39,617 bases of DNA, taken from positions 1 through 39,617 of the forward strand of contig DGTD01000074.1 of the NCBI GenBank assembly GCA_002396385.1, in the 5' to 3' direction. This document shows, in pieces, positions 17,406 to 24,144 of this stretch; the first letter of the stretch is position 1; the number at the start of each line of letters is the position of its first letter. Position numbers and translations under genes: made by a program. Below the pieces are notes generated by a model. The model saw nothing but the letters and a program-made list of their open reading frames with translations, was not told the DNA's origin and made no database searches. The stretch comes from Bacteroidales bacterium UBA4345. Its GTDB lineage: Bacteria > Bacteroidota > Bacteroidia > Bacteroidales > Paludibacteraceae.

Positions 17406-17495
17406 TTTTCCTTTTTTAACGGAAACTTTTCGGAAATCTTTCCTTTTTTAACGGAAACTTTTTAGTAAATCTTTCCTTTTAAAACGGAAAGTTTT
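17406..17495. promoter_or_regulatory. three tandem palindromic operators upstream of ATPase-1
   Basis: Three units with ~32-bp spacing (17406-17430, 17437-17463, 17470-17495), each built on the imperfect palindrome TTTCCTTTT..AACGGAAA. Two are nearly identical; the third (TTTCCTTTTAAAACGGAAAG) is a better palindrome. They lie immediately upstream of the -7 box, where a regulator would control ATPase-1. No helix-turn-helix gene is fused or next to it in the same unit. Units 2 and 3 occur again at 19305-19372. The rest of 17372-17743 is AT-rich, with the hipB promoter at its right end. Confidence 0.65.
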
Positions 17496-17684
17496 GCATT
17501 TTTCCTTGTTTTGGAAGTGTGGGGAATGGGAAGAGGTGGCCACTTCATCCGTAAACTCCTTTTCGATTTGGCAAACTGATAGAAAAAAAGATAGAGGATG
17601 CACAACAGATTTGCAGTGGCCTTTTGATAAAAAAAATATATTCGAACAAATATAAAAATACTCAAAATCAAGATTTTTATATTA

Positions 17685-17743
17685 GATGTAATGTAAAACG
17701 GATTTAAAATCGTATTTTTGTATGCGATGTAATATAAAACCGT
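17685..17743 (+). promoter_or_regulatory. hipB promoter and paired operator sites
   Basis: TATTTTTG at 17713-17720 is a -7 box. Two copies of GATGTAATRTAAAAC lie at 17685-17702 and 17726-17743, 41 bp apart (about four helix turns). One is upstream and the other ends at the base before the hipB ATG. This is the expected arrangement for autorepression by a HipB dimer pair. Confidence 0.65.
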
Positions 17744-17947
17744 ATGGAAAGGACGAAATTGTCGATGGTGGTAAAGGCTTTACGTAAGGAATATGGACTT
17801 ACGCAAGAAGACCTTGCCATGAAGTCGGGAGTTGGGCTTTGCTTTGTGCGAAATTTGGAACAAGGAAAACCAACGCTAAGGATGGATAAGGTAAACCAAC
17901 TTCTTGACTTATTTGATTATGAACTTACTGCGACAAAGAAATCATGA
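17744..17947 (+). CDS. hipB: HipB-like antitoxin/repressor (XRE helix-turn-helix)
   Basis: A 67-aa protein consisting almost only of the helix-turn-helix: LRKEYGLTQEDLAMKSGVGLCFVRNLEQG, then TLRMDKVNQLLDLFDYEL, typical of HipB and its y4mF-like relatives. In HipBST systems HipB binds the promoter and augments, but does not by itself provide, neutralisation of the kinase. Two operator-like repeats overlap its promoter. The stop overlaps the ATG of the next gene in ATGA, so the three genes are translationally coupled. Confident. Confidence 0.88.
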   Translation: MERTKLSMVVKALRKEYGLTQEDLAMKSGVGLCFVRNLEQGKPTLRMDKVNQLLDLFDYELTATKKS

Positions 17948-18276
17948 GACAGGCTGAAATCTATCGGAAGAACATCCTTGCTGGCACTTTAACGGAAGAT
18001 GGTGGAGAATATCGCTTCTGTTATGATGAAACGTATCTTGCCAAAGAAGATGCACAGCCAATAAGTCTGACTTTCCCTTTACAGACAAAGGCGTTTGTGA
18101 GCCCAGTTTTGTTTCCTTTCTTCGATGGCTTGATACCCGAAGGTTGGTTGCTTGAAGTCGCAATCCGCAACACAGACATTAGCGTTCTCGACCGAATGTC
18201 GCTTTTGCTGCTTTGCTGCAAAGAATGTATAGAATCAATAAGTGTCGTTCCTAAAACAAATGGAGGAGATGCGTAA
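17944..18276 (+). CDS. hipS: HipS-like protein (HipA N-terminal subdomain as a separate protein)
   Basis: A 110-aa protein equal to the N-terminal subdomain of HipA: VYR-like start (AEIYRKNILAGTL), FCYDETYLA, PISLTFPLQTKAF, and VLFPFFDGLIPEGWLL, the most conserved HipA N-terminal block. In the E. coli HipBST system this piece is encoded separately and acts as the true antitoxin by binding the kinase HipT. It overlaps hipB by 4 bp and hipT by 1 bp (TAATG). The split from the kinase is genuine here: the next gene starts with its own zinc-ribbon-like segment and not with a continuation of HipA. Confident about homology; antitoxin role inferred from the known system. Confidence 0.85.
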   Translation: MRQAEIYRKNILAGTLTEDGGEYRFCYDETYLAKEDAQPISLTFPLQTKAFVSPVLFPFFDGLIPEGWLLEVAIRNTDISVLDRMSLLLLCCKECIESISVVPKTNGGDA

Positions 18277-19220
18277 TGAGTAAGTGTTTGTATTGCTATA
18301 AGGATTTGGAAGAAGGGCAGAAAGACTTTCATCCGGGCTGTTCACGGAAATTTTTCGGCACAAAAGAAATTCCCTTATTGGAATTCCGCCATGAAGAGTT
18401 AGACCAACTGGCAGAGCAGGTAATCCGTTCTCAAACATCGCTGACAGGTGTGCAACCCAAGCTATCATTGAATCTCAATAAGCATGAAGGTTGCAGCCGT
18501 CTGACCATCGTTGGACTTTGGGGAAACTATATTATCAAGCCCCAAACGAATGATTATCCTCAGTTGCCTGAGATTGAGGATTTGACCATGCATTTAGCAG
18601 AAGCAGCAAAGATAAGCGTTGTGCCTCATAGTCTTATTCGCCTTGCAGACGGAAAACTTGGCTATATTACAAAACGCATTGACCGTACAAAAAAAGGAGA
18701 GAAGATTGACATGGAAGATATGTGTCAACTAACTCAGCATCCTACGGAGTATAAATATAAGGGATCGTATGAACAGATTGCAAAGGCAATTGCCCAATAT
18801 AGTAACACCCCCAAACTTGACACGACAAACTTTATGCAGTTGTTGCTCTTCTGTTTTGTAACGGGTAATAATGATATGCACCTGAAGAATTTTTCTCTTT
18901 ACCGACCTTCTGGGGGCTATAAACTGACGCCTGCCTATGACCTCCTCAATGTTGCGATTGTTAACCCTAAAGATACGGAAGAAATGGCTTTACCCTTGGC
19001 CGGTCGGAAGACAAGGTTGCGTATGGCTGACTTTTTAAATGCCGCCAAGACAATGGGATTAGGGGAAAACATCGTGTTGAATCTTATGGATAGTCTTCAT
19101 AAGGCTCTTCCCAAATGGCAGTCTCTAATACATGATTCTTTTCTTAGCGAGGATATGAAGAGCGCATATGAAGGACTCATAGTCTCCCGGCTGACCAGAT
19201 TAGGAACTATGCGTCAGTGA
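18276..19220 (+). CDS. hipT: HipT-like serine/threonine kinase toxin
   Basis: A 314-aa HipA-core kinase lacking the N-terminal subdomain. It begins with a zinc-ribbon-like CLYC...HPGC motif (residues 4-22). The phosphate loop is SLTGVQPK (55-62): S55-x-T57 occupies the place of the autophosphorylated S57/S59 pair described for E. coli HipT. The catalytic loop is NNDMHLKN (D200, N205) and the metal-binding Asp is in TPAYDLL (D222). All kinase residues are present. Known relatives phosphorylate aminoacyl-tRNA synthetases (HipA GltX, HipT TrpS) and halt translation; the target here is unknown. The order HipB-HipS-HipT with overlapping ends is that of HipBST. The Cys/His N-terminus is an addition compared with E. 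coli HipT as I know it. Confidence 0.87.
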   Translation: MSKCLYCYKDLEEGQKDFHPGCSRKFFGTKEIPLLEFRHEELDQLAEQVIRSQTSLTGVQPKLSLNLNKHEGCSRLTIVGLWGNYIIKPQTNDYPQLPEIEDLTMHLAEAAKISVVPHSLIRLADGKLGYITKRIDRTKKGEKIDMEDMCQLTQHPTEYKYKGSYEQIAKAIAQYSNTPKLDTTNFMQLLLFCFVTGNNDMHLKNFSLYRPSGGYKLTPAYDLLNVAIVNPKDTEEMALPLAGRKTRLRMADFLNAAKTMGLGENIVLNLMDSLHKALPKWQSLIHDSFLSEDMKSAYEGLIVSRLTRLGTMRQ

Positions 19221-19304
19221 AAAAACAGGATTCCTTTGTTATTTGCTCGAAGTAGTTGCGTGAGATGCCCGAATATGATATTGTCTGCACCCTTAGTTTG
19301 CCAT

Positions 19305-19404
19305 TCTTTCCTTTTTTAACGGAAACTTTTTAATAAATCCTTCCTTTTAAAACGGAAAGTTTTGCATTTTTCCATGTTTTCGAAGTGTGGGGAAAGGGAT
19401 GAGG
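19305..19404. repeat. ghost copy of the ATPase-1 upstream region
   Basis: About 100 bp aligning without gaps to 17437-17536 at an offset of exactly 1868: operator units 2 and 3, the TTTTGCATTTTTCC stretch and the GAAGTGTGGGGAA block. No ATPase gene is attached. HipBST lies between the original and the copy. The remainder of 19221-19304 shows nothing recognisable. Confidence 0.8.
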
Positions 19405-19469
19405 TGTTATGAGTTGTGGCGCAGGAGTGAATCATGTTACGGTAGAAGCCGTCAGCGATACTCCGACCT

Positions 19470-19588
19470 CCCGTCTGGAAGACGGTATCTCCCCCAGAAT
19501 CGACCACTTTTTCAATCAAAAACACTAAAAATTGCACCACGAAAGTGCAATTTTATCCAAATTTCTGCACTTTTACAGTGCAATATGC
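19470..19588 (+). repeat. repeat R3 (hairpin B) and ATPase-2 upstream region, duplicated at 21077-21195
   Basis: It begins with hairpin B of the composite repeat (19471-19485, CCGTCT-GGA-AGACGG) and continues through the ATPase-2 operator region. It matches 21077-21195 without gaps at an offset of 1607, with only a few substitutions. The ~30 bases before it (19440-19469) resemble block A of the composite repeat weakly. Confidence 0.8.
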
Positions 19589-19597
19589 GTACTTTTG
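19531..19597 (+). promoter_or_regulatory. ATPase-2 promoter with two TGCAC palindromes
   Basis: Two inverted repeats with the same half-site: ATTGCAC..GTGCAAT (19531-19551) and TGCAC..GTGCA (19566-19582), centred about 33 bp apart. They are followed by TACTTTTG (19590-19597), an exact -7 box. Transcription would start near 19603, only ~12 nt before the ATG at 19615. The layout parallels ATPase-1 but with a different half-site, suggesting each ATPase locus has its own regulator specificity. Confidence 0.65.
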
Positions 19598-19614
19598 CGA
19601 AAAAGAAGATAGTT

Positions 19615-20790
19615 ATGGATGCCAACTTGGTGAGTTATATGCAAAATCAGCTGCAGGACGTTCCTGTTGCTTTTACACGGTATATGTACAACGAGATAGA
19701 TTGGCAAGTACGAATGTTCGGACTTGTTGGACCTCGTGGCGTAGGAAAGACCGTGTTGTTCTTGCAGTATATAAAACAACACATGAACGAAAAACGGCTT
19801 TTTTATGTTTCTGCCGATAATACGTGGTTTTCCACACATTCGCTCGTTGAACTTGCTGACCAGTTTTCAAGAGAAGGCGGACAACACCTGTTTATTGACG
19901 AGGTTCATAAGTATGTAAACTGGTCACAAGAACTCAAACAGATATACGACACCCACCCAGACTTGAAAATATCTTTTACCGGTTCTTCCGTCCTTGATAT
20001 CACAAGGGGGGAGGCCGATTTAAGCCGAAGAGCACCCATTTACACTATGCAGGGACTTTCTTTCCGCGAATATCTCGCAATGTTCCATAACATCAGCGTT
20101 CCTGTTATCCCTTTGTCTACAATTGTGGAAAACGCGCCGTTCGCTATTGAAGGGTTACCGCATCCCCTTCCTTTTTTCAAAGACTATTTACAAAAGGGGT
20201 ATTATCCATTTGCGAAGGAACCCCTTTTCGAGATCAGACTGAACCAGGTCGTTAATCTTACCATGGAGGTCGACATTCCCCAATATGCTAATATGAACGC
20301 ATCGACAGGGCGTAAATTGAAAAAACTGCTGTCTATCGTTGCCATGAGCGTGCCATTCAAACCCGTTATGGATAAGATTTCCAAAATGGTAAACGTCAGT
20401 AGGAACGATTTGACCGATTATTTCCTCTATATGGAGCATGCGGGAATGATTGCCCTGTTGCGCGATACCACCAACGGCATCATGGGGTTAGGGAAAGTGG
20501 AGAAAGTCTATTTAGACAATCCGAACTTAGCCTATGTGCTGGGTGAGGAAGCCTCTAACATCGGAAACATCAGGGAAACCTTCTTCCTAAACCAGATGCG
20601 TGTCCATAACCGTGTGCTGCTGTCAAAAAAGTCTGATTTTGAAATTGACGGACTGACTTTCGAAATTGGAGGGAAAAACAAAGGCCAAAAACAGATTGAA
20701 AACATAGCAAACGGATTTGTTGTTAAAGACGACATTGAATATGGATCTGGCAATGTAATTCCTATTTGGATGTTCGGCCTGAACTATTAA
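19615..20790 (+). CDS. AAA ATPase with DUF4143 C-terminal region (ATPase-2)
   Basis: A 391-aa member of the same family as ATPase-1, clearly divergent from it. Walker A GPRGVGKT (39-46), Walker B HLFIDEVHK (D95-E96), sensor block FTGSSVLDI, then RRAPIYTMQGLSFREYL. A C-terminal DUF4143-type region ends with SDFEIDGLTFEIGGKNKG, whose Asp...Glu-x-x-x-Lys spacing suggests a PD-(D/E)XK-like fold. I start at 19615 because MDANLVSYMQ lies just after the likely transcription start; ATG 19585 is in frame but overlaps the -7 box. It is flanked on both sides by composite repeats, and a deleted copy of its 5' region lies downstream. Function unknown. Confidence 0.85.
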   Translation: MDANLVSYMQNQLQDVPVAFTRYMYNEIDWQVRMFGLVGPRGVGKTVLFLQYIKQHMNEKRLFYVSADNTWFSTHSLVELADQFSREGGQHLFIDEVHKYVNWSQELKQIYDTHPDLKISFTGSSVLDITRGEADLSRRAPIYTMQGLSFREYLAMFHNISVPVIPLSTIVENAPFAIEGLPHPLPFFKDYLQKGYYPFAKEPLFEIRLNQVVNLTMEVDIPQYANMNASTGRKLKKLLSIVAMSVPFKPVMDKISKMVNVSRNDLTDYFLYMEHAGMIALLRDTTNGIMGLGKVEKVYLDNPNLAYVLGEEASNIGNIRETFFLNQMRVHNRVLLSKKSDFEIDGLTFEIGGKNKGQKQIENIANGFVVKDDIEYGSGNVIPIWMFGLNY

Positions 20791-20817
20791 AGGCTGTATT
20801 AAACGGACTTCTTGAAA

Positions 20818-21110
20818 ACGTAATTCACGGAAAAACGAATGACTGTATAGTTTGTACTGAGTTACAAACCACCTAACCACACCTCTCGCTATACCTCCCC
20901 GAACCGGGTATGTAGGAATGGTCCCCGCCATTCCTACGTGCCCGGAACCCACCACGCCGCCAGGGCGTTTGGAAAACGCTACGAGCCAACCCTGCCAATC
21001 GCCAACACAAGCTCAAAAAATGAAGCGCAGCACCTCCAGCAGTGCCGCTATCTCACCGCATCCTTGTAACCACTCACCCGTCTGGAAGACGGTATCTCCC
21101 CCAGAATCGA
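20818..21110 (+). repeat. composite multi-hairpin repeat, copy R4 (permuted order)
   Basis: The blocks of R1 occur here in rotated order. A tail block F-like stretch (AATTCACGGAAAAACGA, 20821 on) comes first, then hairpin C (20904-20945, stem GTAGGAATGG/CCATTCCTAC), hairpin D (20965-20979), block A (about 21022-21060, GCGCAGCACCTCCAGC) and hairpin B (21078-21092). Block order F-C-D-A-B versus A-B-C-D-F in R1/R2 suggests a tandem or circular ancestor. Frames through it are not genes. Confidence 0.8.
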
Positions 21111-21221
21111 CCACTTTTTCAATCAAAAACACTAAAGATTGCACCACGAAAGTGCAATTTTATCCAAATTTCTGCACTTTTATAGTGCAATATGCTAATA
21201 TGAACGCATCGACAGGGCGTA
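21077..21221 (+). pseudogene. ghost of ATPase-2: upstream region joined to an internal gene fragment
   Basis: Positions 21077-21195 repeat 19470-19588 (promoter and operators). Then 21188-21221 repeat 20281-20314 from inside the ATPase-2 coding region (encoding QYANMNASTGR). The junction is the 8-bp word CAATATGC, present at both donor places (19581-19588 and 20281-20288): the mark of a ~700-bp deletion at a short direct repeat. After 21221 similarity ends and a terminator follows. Confidence 0.85.
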
Positions 21222-21226
21222 TTTAG

Positions 21227-21258
21227 AAGTTGGCACACAAGAACGTGCCAACTTTTTT
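21227..21258 (+). terminator. Rho-independent terminator after the ATPase-2 ghost
   Basis: Perfect 10-bp stem (AAGTTGGCAC with GTGCCAACTT) and 8-base loop, followed by T residues. Could be the original terminator of the lost ATPase copy. Confidence 0.85.
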
Positions 21259-21290
21259 ATCGCCTGTTTCCCATAAGTTGTGAAAGAACA

Positions 21291-21324
21291 TAAAAACGCT
21301 CTGACTACAAAATGTCAGAGCGTT
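21291..21324 (-). terminator. Rho-independent terminator of the small lipoprotein gene
   Basis: Perfect 11-bp stem (AACGCTCTGAC with GTCAGAGCGTT). The T-run lies on the left, so it works for - strand transcripts, i.e. the gene at 21401-21880. The 21325-21400 stretch between shows nothing. Confidence 0.85.
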
Positions 21325-21400
21325 GATTCATCAAAGTAGAAAGTAGACAGAGGCTGCCACAATTATTGTTTTATAATCAGGCACACCTTCAACATTCCAT

Positions 21401-21880
21401 TCACTCAATTTCGAAACTGCCCGTGCGACTTTCCCGTGCGTCAATCATCACCTCTTTACCCAACACGTCGACGGTGTAGGTACGTTTTCCGACACGGCCT
21501 AAAACAATGTAGGCGTCATTATTGCACATGCAATCGGCATAGCCAGGGGTAACGTCAGCATCAATCTTAATGAAATTGTCATTCACCTTTGCAGAGAGGT
21601 CAATCCGGTCGTCGCAAGCACCAATAAAACCGTGCACCACAATTTTCAGCCTCGCCGAATCGGCATTCACCTCGTAGTCAAACACACGAACATTTGCGTT
21701 ATCGCCATCAGACAGATCAAAATCATAAGCGCTACCAGTACACATTGATCCATCAGAAAGCGTCACCACCTCAGTTTGTTGTACAATGTTATTGTTGTTG
21801 TTTTCGTCGTCATCGTCGTCGCAAGCAACGAAGCCAGCCATAGAGAAGGCGGCCAAAGAAAGGGTAAGAAGTTTTTTCAT
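21401..21880 (-). CDS. small surface-type lipoprotein of unknown function
   Basis: A 159-aa protein with a lipoprotein signal peptide: positive start MKKLL, hydrophobic stretch, lipobox FVAC at residues 17-20. Five Asp and then Glu/Asn follow directly after the cysteine; such an acidic run is the Bacteroidota signal for export to the cell surface. The mature part (about 55-159) looks beta-rich and contains four cysteines (e.g. GACDD, CMCNND), perhaps disulfide-bonded. No enzyme motif seen. Own promoter and own terminator, so a single-gene unit. Alternatively an immunity- or adhesin-type accessory protein; I cannot tell. Confidence 0.8.
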   Translation of the reverse strand: MKKLLTLSLAAFSMAGFVACDDDDDENNNNNIVQQTEVVTLSDGSMCTGSAYDFDLSDGDNANVRVFDYEVNADSARLKIVVHGFIGACDDRIDLSAKVNDNFIKIDADVTPGYADCMCNNDAYIVLGRVGKRTYTVDVLGKEVMIDARESRTGSFEIE

Positions 21881-22005
21881 TTTTCTTTATGTTTATTAGT
21901 TACAAATATCCAACACAACCTAAAAAGGTAAACAACCTCCGCAATTCTTCATTTTTTCGGCAAGTCGGCGGAAGCCACATTTACGGTCGATAGAATTATA
22001 CAAGA

Positions 22006-22013
22006 CAAAAATA
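22006..22013 (-). promoter_or_regulatory. -7 box for the small lipoprotein gene
   Basis: On the - strand this reads TATTTTTG, an exact TAnnTTTG match, ~125 bp upstream of the start codon. No good -33 element is seen, so support is moderate. The rest of 21881-22148 is AT-rich with no gene visible. Confidence 0.4.
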
Positions 22014-22148
22014 CATCATTTCGCGCAATTTACTTTCCCCATCTACATGTTATGCAACATATTTCTTGGCATTTTTTCTGACGAACGAGTTGTTTTGAGA
22101 CTTCATTTATTAATCGGCTAAAGGACGCTAAGGGAGAAACGGTTGGGA

Positions 22149-22187
22149 CACAAAAAACGCCCTGACCGATGGGGACAGGGCGTTTTT
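22149..22187 (-). terminator. terminator of the C10 peptidase gene; twin of the one at 23764
   Basis: Stem AACGCCCTG/CAGGGCGTT extended by A:T pairs to 12 bp, loop ACCGATGGGGA. The T-run suits - strand transcripts, though the element would work both ways. The 36 bp at 22149-22184 are identical, loop included, to 23764-23799. Confidence 0.85.
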
Positions 22188-22229
22188 CCTATAGATTAGA
22201 TGGGCACCATCTATCTACGACACGACGAT

Positions 22230-23627
22230 TTAATTCGCCGGATATTTTGGACTTCGACCATCTTGGGGGTACATATACCGATACGTAACATCTGTATACT
22301 CATAGTTACAAGAAGCTGAGACACTTTCATCATCGTAATGAAAACCCTCAGGAATACTTCCCGGTTTAAAAACCCCAGAAGCGAAGTAACCGTTACAACT
22401 GCCGTCCCAACCCCAATTATAATGGAAATAGTATGTGGTATATGGTTCTTCACGGTTTTTTGACGTGTTATACCTTTTACCCTTAAGCCACAGGTATCCA
22501 TCTGCAACCCAGATATGGCCTTGCGTATTAACACCTTTCCCCTGAATCAGGAGAGGGGTAAGAATATTATCAAGATAATTACACATGGTCTCTTCATTGA
22601 AAGGCATACTATTACTTACAAAATAATACCTTTTCAACCAAGTGTCAATGCTTTCTGATTTCATTTCAGTAGAATAGTGGTCACTTCTGATTAGGCCTCC
22701 ATTTTCCTTAATTTTATCATAAATATAACGAATAAATTCTCCCTGTTCTTTTAGTTTTGCTGCTTTATTTGGTGCAGCATAAGCAGGCTCGATATAATTT
22801 AAGGCGTAATACTCGTAATACTTACCTGTATTACCCTTTCTAAAATCAGGGTAACCATAATAAGCCAAACACTGAGCCACAGCAATTGTCAAACAACCAG
22901 GCTTCACCCTTGTCTGCTTGCCATTTCTTGTACAATAAGAGCATGTACAATAAGGCAGACTTGCACTCTCAGCACTTCCTTGTCCAAGCTTTGCCCTCAT
23001 TAGAGGTTCTATAAATTTCATATAGTTCGGGATGTATAGGCCACTAACCTTCAAACCACTCTTAACAGTATCTAATGTTCCTTTTTCTATAGCGTCCTCT
23101 ACTAAAAGGAGTCGTTTCTCTTTCTTTGCCTCAAATTCACTTATACGAGAAGACACGTAATTATCCAATTTTTGCATAAGTGAATTCACATTCTCACTGT
23201 TACTCTCAGTGTCAGCATTATAGCAACCCTCATCCATCATAGCCACAACGCCAACATCAGCTCGGTCATCAGCACAGACATACAAGTAGCCATTGTTATC
23301 AGAAAGATTAAAAACATAGCCCAAGGTGTCTTGACATTGACCATTAGAAGACTTCAGTCCATTACCACCACGTCGAACCACACTATTGGCAATCTGAAAA
23401 CTCTGGGCGTTTTTAAGACCTTTTCCTTTCTGAAAGTTTTTCAAGAAAGTCACCGCTGTTTTCTCCGCTTCTTGGTTTGAGATGGTGTGATGTTTTGAAA
23501 ACAAAACTTTCCAGTTAACATAATCAGCTTCCTGGTTTTCGAAATTAGAAGCAACATTCTGTTCTTGTTCATCTTTACATGAACTCAATGCCATTATCGA
23601 TAGAAACAGCAACAAACTTTTTTTCAT
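22230..23627 (-). CDS. C10-family (streptopain/interpain-like) cysteine peptidase lipoprotein
   Basis: A 465-aa protein. The start at 23627 gives a clean lipoprotein signal (MKKSLLLF..., lipobox LSSC, C17, then KDEQEQ, a surface-export type sequence). An earlier in-frame start would place 19 residues ahead of the signal. The pro-region (about 20-200) carries the Spi-type inhibitory segment (AEKTAVTFLKNF, GYVFNLSDNNGYLYVCADDR). The catalytic domain has Cys245 in PGCLTIAVAQCLAYYGYP, His371 in GHIWVADGY, and the typical FHYNWGWDGSCNGYF end. Expected role: surface or secreted proteolysis, activated by removal of the pro-region. Odd: a CTCSYC cluster (C227, C229, C232) stands where family members usually have a W-x-Q...PYN stretch. 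Family call firm; activity likely but not certain because of that change. Confidence 0.87.
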   Translation of the reverse strand: MKKSLLLFLSIMALSSCKDEQEQNVASNFENQEADYVNWKVLFSKHHTISNQEAEKTAVTFLKNFQKGKGLKNAQSFQIANSVVRRGGNGLKSSNGQCQDTLGYVFNLSDNNGYLYVCADDRADVGVVAMMDEGCYNADTESNSENVNSLMQKLDNYVSSRISEFEAKKEKRLLLVEDAIEKGTLDTVKSGLKVSGLYIPNYMKFIEPLMRAKLGQGSAESASLPYCTCSYCTRNGKQTRVKPGCLTIAVAQCLAYYGYPDFRKGNTGKYYEYYALNYIEPAYAAPNKAAKLKEQGEFIRYIYDKIKENGGLIRSDHYSTEMKSESIDTWLKRYYFVSNSMPFNEETMCNYLDNILTPLLIQGKGVNTQGHIWVADGYLWLKGKRYNTSKNREEPYTTYYFHYNWGWDGSCNGYFASGVFKPGSIPEGFHYDDESVSASCNYEYTDVTYRYMYPQDGRSPKYPAN

Positions 23628-23653
23628 TGTAAAATCTATTAGTAATTTATTTA

Positions 23654-23684
23654 CAAAATTATGGTTAGCATGTTTCCGAAACAA
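23654..23684 (-). promoter_or_regulatory. promoter of the C10 peptidase gene
   Basis: On the - strand TTG (23684-23682), 20 bp spacer, then TAATTTTG (23661-23654), matching the Bacteroidota -33/-7 pattern. Transcription would start close to 23647, about 20 nt before the chosen start codon, which supports the start at 23627. Confidence 0.6.
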
Positions 23685-23763
23685 TCACAAAATATTAGGA
23701 TTTTCACAATAGCTTATAGCTACATTTGATTAGTCCAACACATATTTCCATATGAGTTAGAGG

Positions 23764-23799
23764 CACAAAAAACGCCCTGACCGATGGGGACAGGGCGTT
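23764..23799 (-). terminator. terminator of the superoxide dismutase remnant; twin of the one at 22149
   Basis: Stem AACGCCCTG/CAGGGCGTT with loop ACCGATGGGGA and the T-run on the left, suited to - strand transcripts. Identical over 36 bp to 22149-22184. It lies 32 bp beyond the decayed stop of the superoxide dismutase. Confidence 0.8.
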
Positions 23800-23830
23800 G
23801 ATGTCTTATAACACGTAAAACGAACGGTTG

Positions 23831-24144
23831 TTACAACCGGCTTTCCACCACCTTCCAATCTATGATGTTCCACAAAGCCGAACATAATCGGCACGGCGGT
23901 TTTGGTAGTCAAGGTAATAGGCGTGTTCCCATACGTCGAACGTGAGCAACGGACGCAGTCCGTGGCGCAACGGGTTATCGGCATTCGGCATCTGCGCAAT
24001 GCTCAGCCGGCCATCGGCATCGGCACAAAGCCAAGCCCAGCCACTACCGAATAGCGAAACGGCCGCAGTGGTCATTTTCGCCTTCATCTCACTGAACGAG
24101 CCGAAACTCTTATCAATGGCCTCTGCCAATCTGCCCGCAGGAGC
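23831..24144 (-). pseudogene. superoxide dismutase (Fe/Mn type), C-terminal remnant with frameshift
   Basis: Only the second half of the enzyme remains: [48 protein letters not shown]. The metal ligands Asp and His of DVWEHAYY are present; the N-terminal half with the other two His ligands is missing. Similarity stops at ~24144, exactly where composite repeat R5 begins. In addition the reading frame breaks near 23880: the first frame ends LCGTS and stop, while the normal ending [15 protein letters not shown] and stop continues in another frame to 23831. Two independent lesions, so a true pseudogene. It is probably host-derived, since its own terminator is preserved. Confidence 0.9.

Noticed and set aside
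17406..17495. Possible CRISPR-like array in the regularly spaced repeats upstream of ATPase-1
   Set aside because: Only three short units, spacers of a few bases, no cas genes; the palindromic form and promoter position fit operators.
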